DNA of 64,000 nt from an uncultured Anaeroplasma sp. (GTDB lineage: Bacteria > Bacillota_I > Bacilli_A > Acholeplasmatales > Anaeroplasmataceae): NCBI GenBank assembly GCA_945919465.1, contig CAMEJG010000002.1, forward strand, positions 39,060 through 103,059, in the 5' to 3' direction. The position numbers were made by a program, and so were the translations under genes. Positions within the stretch are counted from its first letter, which is position 1; every line of letters starts with the position of its first letter. The notes beneath the pieces were generated by a model. The model had not been told where the DNA came from. It did no database searches and was given only the letters and a program-made list of their open reading frames with translations. Shown here one piece after another: positions 52,767-61,436 of this stretch.

Positions 52767-54782
52767 ATGAAGAATAAGAAAATATATATAGGATTAATTT
52801 TAATGCTATTAATTATTAGCTTGACAAGCTGTAATTTATCAAATATATTAAATGATATTATCAATGCTAATAAAGCTACAAGTAGTGAGACTATATCATC
52901 TAATACATCAATATCAAAAACAAATATAGCTACAACTACTAGTACTACAGTATTACCATCAATTACTAATTCTACAACAAATAGTATAACTAGTAGTACT
53001 GATTCTAGTAGTAATATCGGTATAGTAGGGAATTATAATCAAAAGCTAATTAGCTTTAAGGATTTAACTCTCTTAAAGAGCTATATAGGAAATAATACAA
53101 ATTTTGCTAGTACATTAAAGGTAAATACTTTATTTAATATTTATAATTATGATGGAAGTAGTCGTTCTAGCTTATATCCTAGTTATTTGGTATTATATAG
53201 CAATGCCTATTTAAAAATAGAAACTAAAAATAATGTAAAAATTCATGGCATTGAAGTTAACTATACATCTAATTCTTTTAATACAGTATATGATGATTTA
53301 GCATTATATCTAAATGATAATATGTTGACTCAAAATGGTTTTACAACATATGAGTTTGATGAGGGAGTATCAGGAATTGAATTAAAAGTGGATTCAAAAA
53401 CGAGCTCTCAAGTAAGAATGGATTCTATTATCATACATTATTCTATTGATACAACTATATTATTTAATGAAGTTGATTTTGATAATTCACTATTTAAGGA
53501 TGGAAAAGAAGATACTTTAGCCTGTGGTTATTTATTACCTTCACTTCCTACTAATAATAAAAATCCAAAAATATTAGTTATTCCAGTAGGATTAGATTCT
53601 TCAAAAGCTTCAAAAAGAGAAAGTATGCTTGATGATATTAAAATAGCATTTAATGGAGATTCTATATCAACCGGATGGGAAAGTGTAAAAAGCTATTTTT
53701 ATAAATCATCTAATGGCTTATGTGATTTAGATATCACAGTATTAGATGAATGGTTTATTAGCTCAAAATATGATAATGTTAGTTTAAAGAATGATTATAT
53801 AAGATATAATAACTATGAAATTGATGATGATCCAGTTGAAGCTTTATTACAAGAGGCAATTACATATTATGATTCTAAATATGATTACTCATTATTTGAT
53901 TCTGATTCTGATAAGGCAATAGATTCTGTATGGCTAATTTATGATTGTGATATTGAAACTTCAGATGATTCACCATATTGGGCCTATACTACATCAAGTA
54001 CTCTTCCATTTGATTCAAGTTCTATTAACGGATTAAATTCCAAATATGTTCATGATAATGTATTTGCTTGTTATTATGCATTTGCAAGTGTAGGTTTTAT
54101 GGAACCAGGTGCTTATTCAAATTATAATACAGATAAAATATTAGTTGATTCACATACATATATTCATGAAACTGGTCATCTATTTGGTTTAGATGATTAT
54201 TATGATTATAATGAGGATGTAGGCTGTAATAGAGGAATGTATGGTGCTGCAATGATGGATTATAATATCGGTGATATGGATCCGTATTCTAAACTATTAT
54301 TAAATTGGATTAATCCTATAGTTGTAACAGGAGAAGGATTATCTTCAATTGATTTAAAATCTTTTGAAAATAATAATCAGGTTATTTTAATTGCAGATCA
54401 TGAAATTACATCTATTTATGATAATTATTATTTAATAGAATATTATACTAATAGTGGTTTAAATAGTAATGATACTCCAATTAGAGGAGAGGGAATAAGA
54501 ATTTTAAAGGTTAATTCAGAAATATATAAGAATAATCGAGGAGAAGCAGACTATTATCTTTCTGATTATTATGGTTCTGTTTTTAAATATAATAATACAG
54601 ATACATTAACTCCTCAAATTGAAATGATTTATAATGGTAGTTTAAGTTCAATAGGTGAGCCTACTGTATTAACTGATAAAAATTTATTTATTAAGAATCA
54701 ATCATATGAAGGACTATTTTTTACAATTAATGTAATTGATATTATAGAAGAATATGCTAGTTTAGAAATAGTTATTAGTTAA
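52767..54782 (+). CDS. Lipoprotein metalloprotease (M6/immune inhibitor A-like)
   Basis: A 671-residue surface lipoprotein. The signal ends in a lipobox LTSC (Cys22), followed by a Ser/Thr-rich linker to about residue 90. The zinc motif H467-E-T-G-H471 sits in YIHETGHLFGLDDYYDY, with the downstream Asp typical of M6 peptidases. KILVIPVGLDSSKAS resembles the start of the M6 catalytic domain. A beta-domain follows the catalytic part. It likely degrades extracellular protein or peptides. The next gene, 28 bases later, encodes another lipoprotein protease. Confidence 0.8.
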   Translation: MKNKKIYIGLILMLLIISLTSCNLSNILNDIINANKATSSETISSNTSISKTNIATTTSTTVLPSITNSTTNSITSSTDSSSNIGIVGNYNQKLISFKDLTLLKSYIGNNTNFASTLKVNTLFNIYNYDGSSRSSLYPSYLVLYSNAYLKIETKNNVKIHGIEVNYTSNSFNTVYDDLALYLNDNMLTQNGFTTYEFDEGVSGIELKVDSKTSSQVRMDSIIIHYSIDTTILFNEVDFDNSLFKDGKEDTLACGYLLPSLPTNNKNPKILVIPVGLDSSKASKRESMLDDIKIAFNGDSISTGWESVKSYFYKSSNGLCDLDITVLDEWFISSKYDNVSLKNDYIRYNNYEIDDDPVEALLQEAITYYDSKYDYSLFDSDSDKAIDSVWLIYDCDIETSDDSPYWAYTTSSTLPFDSSSINGLNSKYVHDNVFACYYAFASVGFMEPGAYSNYNTDKILVDSHTYIHETGHLFGLDDYYDYNEDVGCNRGMYGAAMMDYNIGDMDPYSKLLLNWINPIVVTGEGLSSIDLKSFENNNQVILIADHEITSIYDNYYLIEYYTNSGLNSNDTPIRGEGIRILKVNSEIYKNNRGEADYYLSDYYGSVFKYNNTDTLTPQIEMIYNGSLSSIGEPTVLTDKNLFIKNQSYEGLFFTINVIDIIEEYASLEIVIS

Positions 54783-54810
54783 TTTGTAAATACTATATAA
54801 GAGGTGAAAT

Positions 54811-56394
54811 ATGAGAAAAAAATTTTTATTTATTTTTGTAGCATTATCATTTATTTGTTGTCTTGTAAGCTGTAGAATACAATTTCCAGGTTTATCATAT
54901 GAACAGTCATGGGTTCATTCATTAGATTATTCTTTTAGTGATAAAGATAAAGAAGAAATTGAAAATAGAATGGCAAAATTAGATGAATTAGTGATGAAAG
55001 ATTCATATCAGGATTTAAATAATGAATATATAAGATTTATAAAAGGTGATGTATATTCAATTTTAACCTATCAAAGTCAAGCTTATTTAAAATATTCAAT
55101 TGATATGAAAATGGATTCATATAATCAATATCAAGATATAACAAATTATTTAATGAAAATTGAAGAGTGGGAAACAAAATTTTATAAGAAAGTATATGAT
55201 TCTTCTTTTAAAGAACAATTCTTTATAGGCTATAGTGAGGAAGAAATTCTTGATTTAATTAAAGAATATCCAAAGGAATATTATGATTTAGAAGAAGAAA
55301 ATAATAAATTATATTCAGAATATGAAAGTATTAGTGATGTTGATGTTAATGAAAGAATACCTTCATTATATAAGGAGCTTGTTGTAAATTTCAATAAGCA
55401 AGCAAAGCTTTGTGGTTATGATGATTATAGAGACTTTGCTTATAAAAATGTCTATGGAAGAGATTATAAATATAATGATACAAAAGATTTTTCAAACTAT
55501 ACTAAATCCTATGTCATATCAGCATTAGAAAGAAAAATAAATGAATTTGATGAATTAAAATCTAAAGCATCAACTAAAAATATTAATGCAGTATCAAGCT
55601 TTGTTAGTGACAAATATACTGCTTATCAAGATGAATTTGAAAGCTTTGCAAAAGAAATTGGTGGAAGCTATTATCTTGCATATCAAAGCTTATTCGATAA
55701 TGGCTATTATTATTTTTCTGATAATGGAATGGAAGGAGCCTATACAACATATTTAAATAATAAAAATACACCAGTATGCTTTTTCGGTCCTGGTTATCAA
55801 GATATTTCAACTGTAGTACATGAATTTGGTCACTATTATTCAATGCTACAAAGAGGAAATCAAGGTGGTTCCTTTGATTTAGCTGAAACTCAATCTCAGG
55901 CTAATGAAGCATTATTCTTATCATATTTAGTATCATATAAGAAATTATCTGATAAAACCCTTAGTATGATTAAAGATTATTATTTATCTGATTTATTGTT
56001 GACAATAGTCTTATCATCAATTGTTAATGATTTTGAGAATATTGTATATTCTTCAAATAGTCTTTCTGTTTTAGATTTAGATCAAACATTTATTAATGTT
56101 TGTGATAATTATGGTGGTTATGAACATTTAAAAGAACTTGTTGGCAATGATTTTGATGATTATTGGAGATTTGTTGTAGTTAATAATCCATTATATTATA
56201 TTAGCTATTCAGTAGGCTTAATTCCAGCAATTAATTTATATCAATTAGGATTAAATGATTTCACTAAAGCAGCAAATATTTATAATAGCATAGTTATTTA
56301 TGATTATAATATGCCTTATTTAGAATTATTAAATAATGCTGGCCTTGCTAATCCTTTTGATGAATCTTCATTTAGCGTATTTAATATTATTTAA
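54811..56394 (+). CDS. Lipoprotein metallopeptidase, M3/oligoendopeptidase F-like
   Basis: A 527-residue protein with a signal peptide and lipobox LVSC (Cys21). The helical N-terminal half resembles oligoendopeptidase F. The active site is H337-E-F-G-H341 in STVVHEFGHYYSML, with the third ligand Glu in LAETQSQANEALF. M3 enzymes are usually cytosolic; a lipid-anchored form would trim peptides at the cell surface. Preceded by GAGGTG and co-transcribed with the M6-like protease. Confidence 0.82.
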   Translation: MRKKFLFIFVALSFICCLVSCRIQFPGLSYEQSWVHSLDYSFSDKDKEEIENRMAKLDELVMKDSYQDLNNEYIRFIKGDVYSILTYQSQAYLKYSIDMKMDSYNQYQDITNYLMKIEEWETKFYKKVYDSSFKEQFFIGYSEEEILDLIKEYPKEYYDLEEENNKLYSEYESISDVDVNERIPSLYKELVVNFNKQAKLCGYDDYRDFAYKNVYGRDYKYNDTKDFSNYTKSYVISALERKINEFDELKSKASTKNINAVSSFVSDKYTAYQDEFESFAKEIGGSYYLAYQSLFDNGYYYFSDNGMEGAYTTYLNNKNTPVCFFGPGYQDISTVVHEFGHYYSMLQRGNQGGSFDLAETQSQANEALFLSYLVSYKKLSDKTLSMIKDYYLSDLLLTIVLSSIVNDFENIVYSSNSLSVLDLDQTFINVCDNYGGYEHLKELVGNDFDDYWRFVVVNNPLYYISYSVGLIPAINLYQLGLNDFTKAANIYNSIVIYDYNMPYLELLNNAGLANPFDESSFSVFNII

Positions 56395-56396
56395 TT

Positions 56397-57152
56397 ATGA
56401 ATAAGTATGCATTAATAACAGGAGCCTCATCAGGTATAGGCTATCATTTTGCTATAAAATTAGATTCATTAGGCTATAATACTATTATAGTAGCAAGAAG
56501 AGAAGAAAGATTGAAGGAATTAGCAGTTAAATTAATTAATGATCCAGTTATAATTCCATATGATTTAAAAGATGAAGATAATTGTAAAAATCTATTGGAG
56601 AAAATAAAAGCTTATAATATAGAAATATTTATAAATAATGCAGGATTAGGAGATTTAAATTTGTTTAATGAAATGGATATTAATAAAGCTATTAGAATTA
56701 TTGATGTTAATATCAAAGCTTTAACAATTTTATTCCATGGTTTATTAAATCAATTTATTAATAATAATAATGGAATAATAATTAATGTCTCTTCAATTGC
56801 AGGTTTACTTCCAGCTGGTCCTTACATGAGCGTATATTATGCGACAAAATCCTATGTGACATCACTTACAAGAGCAGTAGATTATGAAATTAAAAATAAA
56901 TATAACATAAAAGTAAAAGCATTATGTCCAGGTCCTGTAGATACAGAATTTAATGAGGTTGCTAACTCTAAATTTAAATTAAAAAGTATCTCACCGGATA
57001 AATGTGTTAATTATACAATTAAAAAGCTTAAAAGTAAAAGAATAATTCTTACTCCAACAATAGGAGTAAGAATTACAGAATTATTTTCTAGATTTATCCC
57101 AATAAAATTATTATTATATTTTTGTAGTAAAAATCAGAAAAAGAAGAAATAA
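56397..57152 (+). CDS. Short-chain dehydrogenase/reductase
   Basis: A 251-residue classical SDR. Cofactor motif TGASSGIG (8-15), NNAG near 81, catalytic Ser in NVSSIAG and the Tyr-x-x-x-Lys in YYATKSY near 147-151, then PGPVDTEF. The RRE after the second strand (VARREER) favours NADPH. Substrate unknown. It starts 2 bases after the M3-like protease stop, with no clear ribosome-binding site, so translation is probably coupled. Its stop abuts the sigK stop with no gap and no visible terminator between. Confidence 0.88.
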   Translation: MNKYALITGASSGIGYHFAIKLDSLGYNTIIVARREERLKELAVKLINDPVIIPYDLKDEDNCKNLLEKIKAYNIEIFINNAGLGDLNLFNEMDINKAIRIIDVNIKALTILFHGLLNQFINNNNGIIINVSSIAGLLPAGPYMSVYYATKSYVTSLTRAVDYEIKNKYNIKVKALCPGPVDTEFNEVANSKFKLKSISPDKCVNYTIKKLKSKRIILTPTIGVRITELFSRFIPIKLLLYFCSKNQKKKK

Positions 57153-57818
57153 TTATTTTTTATCCTTAAGAATTAAATATAATTTTAATAATGCTCTTTT
57201 TTCAATACGAGATACATAGCTTCTAGAAATATTCATTTTAGAAGCTATTTCTTTTTGTGTTAAAGCATTACCATTTAATCCATATCTTTTAGCTATAATA
57301 TCATATTCTCTACTAGATAATTTTTTTAAAGCCTCATTTAGTTCCTTAGACATATGTCTTTTTTGATAGTTTTCATATAAATCTACATTAGGATCTTCAA
57401 TTAAATCTAAAAGCTCCATTTCATTTCCATCCTTATCTATCGCAACAGGAGATTGTAAATATATAGTATTTCTTCTATTTTTATTACTTCTTAAGGTCAT
57501 TAATATTTCATTTTCAATGCATCTTGTTGCATAGGTGGCTAAAGTATTATTATTTTTAATTTGAAATGTATCAACTGCTTTTATTAATCCTAAAATACCA
57601 ATGGAAAGGATATCATCCTTATCTTCACTAGTATTTTCATATTTTTTAGCTACATGAGCTACTAATCTTAAATTATGCTCAATTAGCTTATTTCTAGCCT
57701 CCATATTTTTATTAATATGAAAATCATTTAAATATTTTTTTTCTTCCTCACTTGTTAATTTTTTAGGATAGGATTCACTTTTAATAGCTCCTAAAATTGG
57801 AAGTAAAAACAAAATCAA
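57153..57818 (-). CDS. sigK: Late mother-cell sporulation sigma factor SigK
   Basis: The 221-residue protein matches SigK: a short hydrophobic N-terminal pro-sequence (MILFLLPILGAI), then KKLTSEEEKKYL, ARNKLIEHNLRLVAHVAKKYENT (region 2.1), DDILSIGILGLIKAVDTF and YATRCIENEILM (2.2-2.4) and the region 4 helix-turn-helix TQKEIASKMNISRSYVSRIEKRALLKL. The start is TTG 57818 with AAAGGAG 8 bases upstream. The gene is intact, without a skin-type insertion. The pro-sequence suggests activation by SpoIVFB-type cleavage. SigE is the main alternative, but the short N-terminus and end favour SigK. Confidence 0.88.
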   Translation of the reverse strand: MILFLLPILGAIKSESYPKKLTSEEEKKYLNDFHINKNMEARNKLIEHNLRLVAHVAKKYENTSEDKDDILSIGILGLIKAVDTFQIKNNNTLATYATRCIENEILMTLRSNKNRRNTIYLQSPVAIDKDGNEMELLDLIEDPNVDLYENYQKRHMSKELNEALKKLSSREYDIIAKRYGLNGNALTQKEIASKMNISRSYVSRIEKRALLKLYLILKDKK

Positions 57819-57879
57819 TTTAAAAACTCCTTTATTTTGCTAGAAAATATTGTATAATATAAAATGAGGTATTGTGTAA

Positions 57880-58437
57880 ATGATTGAAAAAATGATTCCA
57901 GATTATTATTATAAAACTATATACGATATTCCCTTCGATAAATTATATGAAGAAGGTATTCGACTTATTCTTACAGATTTAGATAATACATTAATTTCTT
58001 ATCAAGAAGAATTACCAAATAAAGAATTATTTGAATTAAAGAATAAGCTTAATAAAATGGGATTTGAATTTATTTTAGTTTCGAATTCTAAAAAAAATAG
58101 AGTAGATAAATTTGCAAGTAATTACCAAATACCTTATGTTAAGTTTTCTTTAAAGCCTCTTAAAAGAGGAATTAAAAAGGCTATAAATAAAATAGCATCA
58201 AAGAAATATAATAATAATGAAATTGTTCTATTAGGAGATCAACTAATGACTGATGTATTTGGTGCGAAAAGATGTAATATTTGCGCAATACTAATAGAAG
58301 CAATTGATAAGAGTACTGATATAGGTCCTACTCAGTTTAATAGAAAGCTAGAACGTTTTTTTATTAAAAGAATAAAGAAGAAATATCCTAAGCTATATCA
58401 AGAGAGGTTAATGGAATATGATACTAAGAAAGTGTAA
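57880..58437 (+). CDS. yqeG: YqeG-family HAD-IIIA phosphatase
   Basis: A 185-residue HAD-superfamily protein. Motif I is TDLDNTLISY (Asp pair 32/34 region), motif II is LVSNSKKNR, the conserved Lys is in KPLKRG and motif III is LLGDQLMTDVFGA. This is the YqeG pattern, often seen at the head of the yqeGHIK ribosome/NAD cluster. Substrate unknown; PgpA-like phosphatidylglycerophosphate activity has been suggested for relatives. A TATAAT at 57853-57858 may be its -10. It overlaps yqeH by 20 bases. Confidence 0.9.
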   Translation: MIEKMIPDYYYKTIYDIPFDKLYEEGIRLILTDLDNTLISYQEELPNKELFELKNKLNKMGFEFILVSNSKKNRVDKFASNYQIPYVKFSLKPLKRGIKKAINKIASKKYNNNEIVLLGDQLMTDVFGAKRCNICAILIEAIDKSTDIGPTQFNRKLERFFIKRIKKKYPKLYQERLMEYDTKKV

Positions 58438-59518
58438 AGGTTGTGGAGCTTTACTTCAGGATGAAAAACCTGAAGAAATGGGCTTTATTCCTACTTTAAC
58501 AAGTGAATCTAAATATTGCAAAAGATGTTATAGGATGATGCATTATAATGAATTGCCTAAGATTGTCGCAACTAATGAGGATTATGAGCATGTAATAGAT
58601 GATGTAATTAAAAAAAATGGATTAGTTGTCTTTGTTGTTGATATTTTTCAATTTAAAGCTACATTTAATAAAAAAATGATAGATAAGCTTAGAAATAAAA
58701 ATGTTATTTTAGTAGCAAACAAATATGATGTATTTCCTAAAAGCTCCAATATTGAGGCAATAGTTAATTGGCTTAGTCGTGAATGTGAAAAAATATTTTT
58801 TAAGGTAGATGCAATTCATATTGTATCTAGTAAAAAAGGGTATTTCATAGAAGATTTAACTAATACAATTGATTTAGCTAGAAAAGAAAGAGATGTATAT
58901 TTTGTTGGTTGTGCGAATGTAGGAAAATCTTCATTAATAAATGCGTTATTAAAGAAGAATACCTCAATAAGAGAGGATGTAGTTTCTACATCAGTTATTC
59001 CTGGTACTACCTTAAAGGAAATTAGAATTCCATTTTTTGATGATAATAAAGCTTTTATTGACACACCAGGATTAATTAATGAAAATGATGTATTAAATCA
59101 ATTATTACCTAAATCCTATAAAAAGATTCTACCTGAATCTGAATTAAAACCAATTACCTATCAGATTACAAATGGTAATTCTATTATGCTTGCGGGACTT
59201 GCCACTTTATCATTTGAGACAAATGATAAAATTTCTATAGTCGTATATGCATCAAAGGATTTATATATACATAGAACAAAAACTCTAAAAGTTAATGAAT
59301 TATTAGAAACTCAATTAGGAAAATTATTAACTCCACCTTTAGAAGAAGAAAAAGATAATATCAAATATAAAGATGAAGAATATCATTTTGATGGTATGAA
59401 AAAGAAAAATATTTGGTTTTCTGGTTTTGGCTTTGTAACTATTATTGGTAAATGTAAGGTAAATGTTAAGCTGATTGATAAAACAGAGGTGTATATTACT
59501 GATGCGATTATCGGATAA
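58418..59518 (+). CDS. yqeH: Ribosome-biogenesis GTPase YqeH
   Basis: YqeH helps assemble the 30S subunit. The 366-residue protein has the N-terminal zinc finger (Cys6, Cys9 and the YCKRC pair near 34-37) and a circularly permuted GTPase domain in which NKYD (G4) precedes the P-loop GCANVGKSS (G1) and DTPG (G3). The C-terminal half (about 230-366) is the usual treble-clef and beta-rich region. It overlaps yqeG and yqeK. Confidence 0.94.
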   Translation: MILRKCKGCGALLQDEKPEEMGFIPTLTSESKYCKRCYRMMHYNELPKIVATNEDYEHVIDDVIKKNGLVVFVVDIFQFKATFNKKMIDKLRNKNVILVANKYDVFPKSSNIEAIVNWLSRECEKIFFKVDAIHIVSSKKGYFIEDLTNTIDLARKERDVYFVGCANVGKSSLINALLKKNTSIREDVVSTSVIPGTTLKEIRIPFFDDNKAFIDTPGLINENDVLNQLLPKSYKKILPESELKPITYQITNGNSIMLAGLATLSFETNDKISIVVYASKDLYIHRTKTLKVNELLETQLGKLLTPPLEEEKDNIKYKDEEYHFDGMKKKNIWFSGFGFVTIIGKCKVNVKLIDKTEVYITDAIIG

Positions 59519-60071
59519 GGTAAGATTATTATTAAAAGAAAAATATCCTAATCCTCTAGATAAGAGATATATTCATATTTTAGGAGTAGAAAAAATGGCA
59601 ATTAAGCTTGCAAAAATGTATGGAGAGGATGTAGAAAAAGCTTCTATTGCAGCACTTATGCATGATTACTCTAAATATGATTCAATCGATGATGCATATG
59701 GCAAATTAAATGATGAGGATATTAATGAATGTAAGGAATATCCATTTTTGCTCCATGCATATTTATCAGCATATTATTATAAAGAATTAATTGGTGATGA
59801 TTTAGATATTTTTAATGCAATAAGATATCATGTCTTTGGTAGGACAAATATGTCTTTATTAGAAAAAATAATTGTTATTTCTGATTATACTGAAGAAAAT
59901 AGAAAATATTCTAATTGTGTTTTATGTAGAGAATTATTATTTGAAAAGGGAATAGATTATGCAATATATTTTTCTACTGAAAAAACAATAGAATATAATA
60001 TGGGATTAGGTAAGAAGCCTCATCCAGTTCAATTAGAAATATTAAAAGAATATAAGGAGAAGATTAAATGA
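59502..60071 (+). CDS. yqeK: YqeK-family HD-domain hydrolase (diadenosine tetraphosphatase-type)
   Basis: A 189-residue HD protein. YIHILGVEKMAIKLA gives the first His, AALMHDYSKYD the HD pair, and LLHAYLSAYY and AIRYHVFGRTNMSLLEKIIVISDYTEENR the later ligands; all are typical of YqeK, which splits Ap4A symmetrically. I chose ATG 59502 with AGAGGTG upstream; the frame extends back to a TTG at 59475. nadD, usually adjacent or fused, is not here. It overlaps yqeH by 17 bases. Confidence 0.9.
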   Translation: MRLSDKVRLLLKEKYPNPLDKRYIHILGVEKMAIKLAKMYGEDVEKASIAALMHDYSKYDSIDDAYGKLNDEDINECKEYPFLLHAYLSAYYYKELIGDDLDIFNAIRYHVFGRTNMSLLEKIIVISDYTEENRKYSNCVLCRELLFEKGIDYAIYFSTEKTIEYNMGLGKKPHPVQLEILKEYKEKIK

Positions 60072-60397
60072 GTTTAGAAGAAGTATTATTAAATTGTCTT
60101 GGGCATGTTAATGCAAAGGATATTATAGTTTATGATATGAGTGAAAAATCACCATTTTATGAAAAGATGATTTTAGCCTCAGTTGATTCATTAAGACAAG
60201 CAACTGCTGTAGTTTCTTATATTGAGGATGAAACAGCTCAAAATGGTTATTCTATTAGAAATATTGAGGGTAGAGATTCTAGTTGGGTTTTAGTAGATTG
60301 TAATGATGTTATTGTATCTATTTTTACTAATGAAGAGCGTATGCATTTTGCTTTAGAAAAGATTTATATGGATATTCCATCTAGAAAAATTAATTAA
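60068..60397 (+). CDS. rsfS: Ribosome silencing factor RsfS
   Basis: RsfS binds L14 and blocks joining of ribosomal subunits under starvation. The 109-residue protein shows the family pattern: AKDIIVYDMSEKSPF, SVDSLRQATAVVSYIED, EGRDSSWVLVDCNDVIVSIFTNEER and a final helix. Some positions differ from the common consensus (SLRQ instead of SxRQ with TD before it). It overlaps yqeK by 4 bases and ends the yqeG-yqeH-yqeK-rsfS operon. Confidence 0.9.
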   Translation: MSLEEVLLNCLGHVNAKDIIVYDMSEKSPFYEKMILASVDSLRQATAVVSYIEDETAQNGYSIRNIEGRDSSWVLVDCNDVIVSIFTNEERMHFALEKIYMDIPSRKIN

Positions 60398-60434
60398 TAA
60401 AAATATATTGTATTATTATAAAATAAGCATTATT

Positions 60435-60468
60435 AAAAGGAACCAATTAAGGTTCCTTTTAGTTTTAT
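60435..60468 (+). terminator. Bidirectional terminator after rsfS
   Basis: AAAAGGAACC/GGTTCCTTTT, ten perfect pairs with a 6-base loop and a T-rich tail. It also serves the converging gene at 60469. Confidence 0.85.
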
Positions 60469-61347
60469 TTATAGTTTTTTATCATTATTAATATTAAATA
60501 TTTTTCTTATATTTTTATCTTTATTTAATACTACATATTCATTTATAGCATTAATAGAATAAATGGTATCAGCTTTGGCTTTGTTGATGATATCATCTAA
60601 AGATAAATTATATTCAATATTATTTATTAATATTTTTTGTTTATCTTTTTTCAATAATGTTGTATCAATCTTATTAGTATAAAAATAACCATTTAAATTA
60701 TTTTTTTTATTTTTTATTCTAATATTTTTAACTGATAAGAATATCATTTTTAGAGATTTAAAGGAATTATTATAGAATTTATAATATTTCTTTTTCTTTT
60801 TATAGCATTTAATTAAATAATTATTTGAAATAAAGCATTTAAAAATTTTGATAATAGGATATTTGATTAATTCATACATATATTCATCATAATTAAATGC
60901 CATTGAGAATATTTTATCTAGTTTAATTTTTGTTAAATCTAAAGAATCATATTTTTTGGTATATATGAAATCTAGCATTCCTAATAAATCATCTATATTC
61001 TGATTATTATTAACTTTTAATTCTAAAAAAGGCCTTAAATATGATTTTAAAATATGAGATGATAACATTCCATATATTAACATTAGCTTATTTGGATTAT
61101 AATGAAGATTAACATCAATAATACATTCAATAATAAAATCATTAAAATTTTTATCATTTTCAATTTTTTGGCTAAAATCAATACTATCTTTTTTTAATGA
61201 ATCATAGCGATAATAATAGCCAATATTTATAAATGTAGCCATATTAAATATATTTGAATCATTTAAAATAAAATCTTTTTTTAGTGATTGATCAAGGCTT
61301 CTAAGTATATCCTTAAAGAAATAATATTCTATCATTGACCCCTTCAT
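60469..61347 (-). CDS. Unknown protein, possibly a degenerate zinc-dependent phospholipase C-like fold
   Basis: A 292-residue, Lys/Asn-rich, alpha-helical protein without signal peptide. The start (MKGSMIEYYFFKDIL), GYYYRYDSLKK and LMLIYGMLSSHILKSYLRPFLE recall a clostridial family annotated as zinc-dependent phospholipase C-like. The His/Asp metal ligands expected in that region (as in a CHxxLDSxxHP pattern) are missing. It may be an inactive relative, or the resemblance may be superficial. GAGGGTGA precedes the ATG. It is a single-gene unit. Confidence 0.55.
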   Translation of the reverse strand: MKGSMIEYYFFKDILRSLDQSLKKDFILNDSNIFNMATFINIGYYYRYDSLKKDSIDFSQKIENDKNFNDFIIECIIDVNLHYNPNKLMLIYGMLSSHILKSYLRPFLELKVNNNQNIDDLLGMLDFIYTKKYDSLDLTKIKLDKIFSMAFNYDEYMYELIKYPIIKIFKCFISNNYLIKCYKKKKKYYKFYNNSFKSLKMIFLSVKNIRIKNKKNNLNGYFYTNKIDTTLLKKDKQKILINNIEYNLSLDDIINKAKADTIYSINAINEYVVLNKDKNIRKIFNINNDKKL

Positions 61348-61392
61348 GTCATCACCCTCATTTTTTTTAATTATTATAACTTTTTTTCTTTT

Positions 61393-61417
61393 ATTTTACA
61401 ACGAAATATTGTAAAAT
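61393..61417 (+). promoter_or_regulatory. Perfect 9-base inverted repeat in a divergent intergenic region
   Basis: ATTTTACAA (61393-61401), 7-base spacer, TTGTAAAAT (61409-61417). The right arm contains TAAAAT, a possible -10 for the gene at 61437. The size and symmetry fit a dimeric repressor operator. Confidence 0.45.
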
Positions 61418-61436
61418 ATGTTTCGGGTGAATAATA

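Noticed and set aside
57153..57818. Possible skin-type interruption of sigK
   Set aside because: The frame is continuous from the TTG start through region 4; there is no recombinase or split half.
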